A DNA stretch of 16,467 bases from CAXXOK01 sp036759125 (GTDB lineage Bacteria > Bacillota > Clostridia > Christensenellales > Aristaeellaceae). Below are positions 14,820 through 16,467 of this stretch, piece after piece. The number at the start of each line of letters is the position of its first letter. Within the stretch, counting starts at the first letter, position 1. The notes beneath the pieces were generated by a model that saw only the letters and a list, made by a program, of their open reading frames with translations, ran no database searches and was not told where the DNA came from. The DNA lies in the NCBI GenBank assembly GCA_036759125.1, contig DAIOVG010000046.1, positions 1 to 16,467 on the forward strand, given 5' to 3'. The position numbers and the translations under genes are program-made.

Positions 14820-16067
14820 CTATTTGAAATACGGTTCGGGATGAATCAGGTGTTCATCCTCGGGGTTGATGCGGCCAAGCGCCCGGTCGTAGTGCATGAT
14901 GGCGCGCTGGATGGCGAAATAACCGTATTTTTTGCGGATGCCGTCGATGGTGTATTCGAGGATCTGGCGTTTCTGGCGCGCGGCGTCCTCGGGCAGAAAG
15001 GAAAGCTGCAAAAGCTTTCCGGCGGGGGACAGGCGGCTGACGCTGACGCCAAGCGAGCGCAGCGCCGTGCCCTCCCGCCAGTTTTCCAGCACCAGCGCAT
15101 AGGCGGCCTCGAAAATATCAAAGCTGCAATCGGTTTCAAAGCTAAGTGTCTGCTGGCGCTGGAACCATTCCAGCGTTTTGGCGCTGCGCACGGAAACCTG
15201 CACCACGCGACCGGTAACCTCGTGCTTGCGCATGCGCGAGGCTACGCTTTCGCACAGGCCGTAGAGGGTGATGCGCACATCATAGGCGGTCACCACGTCG
15301 TGCGCGGTGGTGATGGAGTTACCCACGCTTTTCATCTTCACGGGCGTATCTTCGGCGATTACCGCGGCGGCGTCATCCCCGCGGGCAAAGCCGGACAGCA
15401 TCAACCCCGGCTTGCCGAACATGGCCTTCAGGGCGGCGGGGTCCACCGCGGCCAGCTGCCCGATGGTGTAGATGCCGATATTATTGAGCTTGCGGGAGGT
15501 GGCGCGCCCGATGAATAAAAGCTCATCCACCGGCAGGGGGTCGAGCACCGTGGCGCGGTTTTCCTCACACACCACGGTGACGCCGTCCGGCTTTTTCAGG
15601 TCGCTGCCGAGCTTGGCAAAGATGCGGTTGTCGCCCACACCCACGCTTACCGTCAGGCCCGTTTCCTCCCGCACGGCATGGCGCAGGTGGTTGGCAATGC
15701 GAAGGCCGTCGGGAATCTCCACACGCGGGCCGCTTACGTCCAGCCAAGCCTCGTCCACGCCGAAGGGCTGCACGCGGTTGGTGTAGCGGGAAAAAATACC
15801 CCGCACCGTCTGGCTGTATTTGAGCACCGTTTCAAAGTCCGGGCTGATGGCCTGAAGCCCGGGGCAGCTTTGCCTGGCCTGCCACACAGCCTGCCCGGTG
15901 ATGACCCCCTGCCGCTTGGCGACCATGTTCTTGGCCAGCACAATGCCGTGCCGCAGCTCCGGATCGCCGCAAACGGCCACGGGAACCTCCCGCAGCTCCG
16001 GGCGCTCCAGGCACGCCACCGAGGCGTAGAAGTTGTTCAGGTCGGCATGCAGTACCACACGGCTCAT
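14820..16067 (-). CDS. dinB: DNA polymerase IV (Y-family translesion polymerase)
   Basis: A 415-residue error-prone polymerase that copies damaged DNA. The palm signature is intact: VVLHADLNNFYASVA (4-18) with metal-binding Asp9 and the NNFY nucleotide-gate region, KRQGVITGQAVWQA (51-64), and QPFGVDEAWLDVSG (100-113) with catalytic Asp105-Glu106. Next come the helix-hairpin-helix thumb (LNNIGIYTIGQLAAVD) and the little-finger domain (from about 245, SVGNSITTAHDV). QLSFL at about 354-358 resembles a beta-clamp binding motif, although it is internal rather than terminal. The ATG at 16067 is preceded by GAGAGGG at suitable spacing; a start ten codons upstream lacks one. Two LexA boxes in the promoter predict SOS induction. 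Length is slightly above the ~350 of E. coli DinB and typical of Firmicute members. Confidence 0.95.
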   Translation of the reverse strand: MSRVVLHADLNNFYASVACLERPELREVPVAVCGDPELRHGIVLAKNMVAKRQGVITGQAVWQARQSCPGLQAISPDFETVLKYSQTVRGIFSRYTNRVQPFGVDEAWLDVSGPRVEIPDGLRIANHLRHAVREETGLTVSVGVGDNRIFAKLGSDLKKPDGVTVVCEENRATVLDPLPVDELLFIGRATSRKLNNIGIYTIGQLAAVDPAALKAMFGKPGLMLSGFARGDDAAAVIAEDTPVKMKSVGNSITTAHDVVTAYDVRITLYGLCESVASRMRKHEVTGRVVQVSVRSAKTLEWFQRQQTLSFETDCSFDIFEAAYALVLENWREGTALRSLGVSVSRLSPAGKLLQLSFLPEDAARQKRQILEYTIDGIRKKYGYFAIQRAIMHYDRALGRINPEDEHLIHPEPYFK

Positions 16068-16110
16068 GGAATAACCCTCTCTGCGGCAGTTGCGCAAAAA
16101 CGATATAAGG

Positions 16111-16122
16111 GAACAAACGTTC
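16111..16122 (-). promoter_or_regulatory. LexA (DinR) box 1 of dinB
   Basis: GAACAAACGTTC, extended symmetrically by GG and CC. It fits the Gram-positive SOS consensus CGAACRNRYGTTYC at 13 of 14 positions (only the first C differs). It overlaps the predicted transcription start, so bound LexA would block initiation. Confidence 0.8.
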
Positions 16123-16128
16123 CCTTAT

Positions 16129-16157
16129 AGTATACAAACATATGTTCTGTTTCGCAA
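16129..16157 (-). promoter_or_regulatory. dinB promoter
   Basis: On the minus strand TTGCGA (16152-16157), a 17-base spacer and TATACT (16129-16134). The predicted start is near 16122. The two LexA boxes lie in the spacer and at the start. Confidence 0.65.
16136..16147 (-). promoter_or_regulatory. LexA (DinR) box 2 of dinB
   Basis: AAACATATGTTC differs from the ideal GAACATATGTTC core by one base and matches the 14-base consensus at 12 positions. It lies in the spacer of the dinB promoter, 25 base pairs centre-to-centre from box 1, which is roughly two to two and a half helical turns. Confidence 0.65.
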
Positions 16158-16211
16158 GCGCTAGATATGGGTGTGCTTACAGGGAAAAACGCATTCCCTA
16201 GTTTCCGCCGC

Positions 16212-16239
16212 TTGACAAACACAGCAAACCGTGCATAAT
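16212..16239 (+). promoter_or_regulatory. Promoter of the GNAT gene
   Basis: A perfect TTGACA (16212-16217), a 16-base spacer and CATAAT (16234-16239). The predicted start is about 40 bases before the ATG at 16288. It is divergent from the dinB promoter and lies outside both LexA boxes. Confidence 0.75.
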
Positions 16240-16287
16240 ATCGGGAAACCATATCTGCCGATTGTGATCACAAGAGGAGTGAACAGC

Positions 16288-16467
16288 ATGAACGTACCCA
16301 TCGATATCTCAGGGATTCATATTGAGACAGACAGGCTTCTTCTGCGGCCGATTCAGCCGACGGATCTGGACGATTTCTATGCCTACGCCAAAGTGCCCGG
16401 CGTGGGTGAAATGGCCGGCTGGAAACACCATGAATCGATTCAGGAGTCCCAAACCATCCTCGATATG
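16288..16467 (+). CDS. GNAT-family N-acetyltransferase (partial, cut by the window end)
   Basis: Only the first 60 residues are present. AGAGGAG at 16273-16279 fixes the start. IHIETDRLLLRPIQPTDLDD (10-29) is the usual opening strand and helix of RimJ/RimL-type acetyltransferases, which transfer acetyl from acetyl-CoA to an amine. The acetyl-CoA binding loop lies beyond the window, so the substrate cannot be judged. GEMAGWKHHESIQES fits the family's next helix region, where W.PH.s.e.s is common. Confidence 0.85.
   Translation, partial: MNVPIDISGIHIETDRLLLRPIQPTDLDDFYAYAKVPGVGEMAGWKHHESIQESQTILDM

Noticed and set aside
1..16467. CRISPR arrays, transposases, tRNA or rRNA genes, attachment sites
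   Set aside because: None seen on either strand: no regular direct repeats, no tRNA-like TTCRANY arms, and no mobile-element proteins.

Overview
This window reads as chromosomal DNA of a fairly GC-rich Firmicute, most likely a Clostridia-class anaerobe. The supporting evidence is strong AGGAGG-type ribosome binding sites, consensus sigma-A promoters (TTGACA/TATAAT), a Gram-positive type LexA (DinR) box, a bacterial RNase P RNA, and a type III glutamine synthetase beside an ammonium transporter. No phage, transposon, CRISPR or plasmid gene is visible.

Left part (1-3300): a small two-helix membrane protein on the minus strand is divergent from a 705-residue exported protein built from two copies of one ~345-residue unit. 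That gene converges on the RNase P RNA gene (rnpB, minus strand), and the two share one bidirectional terminator. rnpB and the next gene have back-to-back promoters at about 3200-3285.

Centre-left (3329-9354): a probable co-oriented unit encodes a divergent GH127/DUF1680-like protein without obvious catalytic cysteines, an overlapping tRNA-dihydrouridine synthase, an exported protein whose start overlaps the dus stop (ATGA), and, after a ~200-base gap, a second exported protein of similar architecture. The two exported proteins have no function I can name.

Centre-right (9403-13661): a nitrogen-assimilation pair. glnN (glutamine synthetase III) has its own strong promoter. It is followed by an ammonium transporter whose C terminus carries a fused PII signalling domain. 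The glnN-amt gap folds into two hairpins with six-base loops of the form A-N-N-G-N-N. The second is mutually exclusive with a long terminator stem ending in TTTTTT. This is the pattern expected for antitermination by an ANTAR-domain RNA-binding regulator. A weaker related arrangement lies in the glnN leader. Transport, PII sensing and glutamine synthesis would then be one locus, with transporter expression set by transcript read-through.

Right part (13841-16467): a bidirectional terminator, then two minus-strand genes with separate promoters: an exported NlpC/P60-like cysteine peptidase and DNA polymerase IV (dinB). The dinB promoter carries two LexA boxes. A divergent GNAT acetyltransferase gene runs off the end.

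The most interesting items are the Amt-PII fusion and the candidate ANTAR-controlled terminator in front of it.
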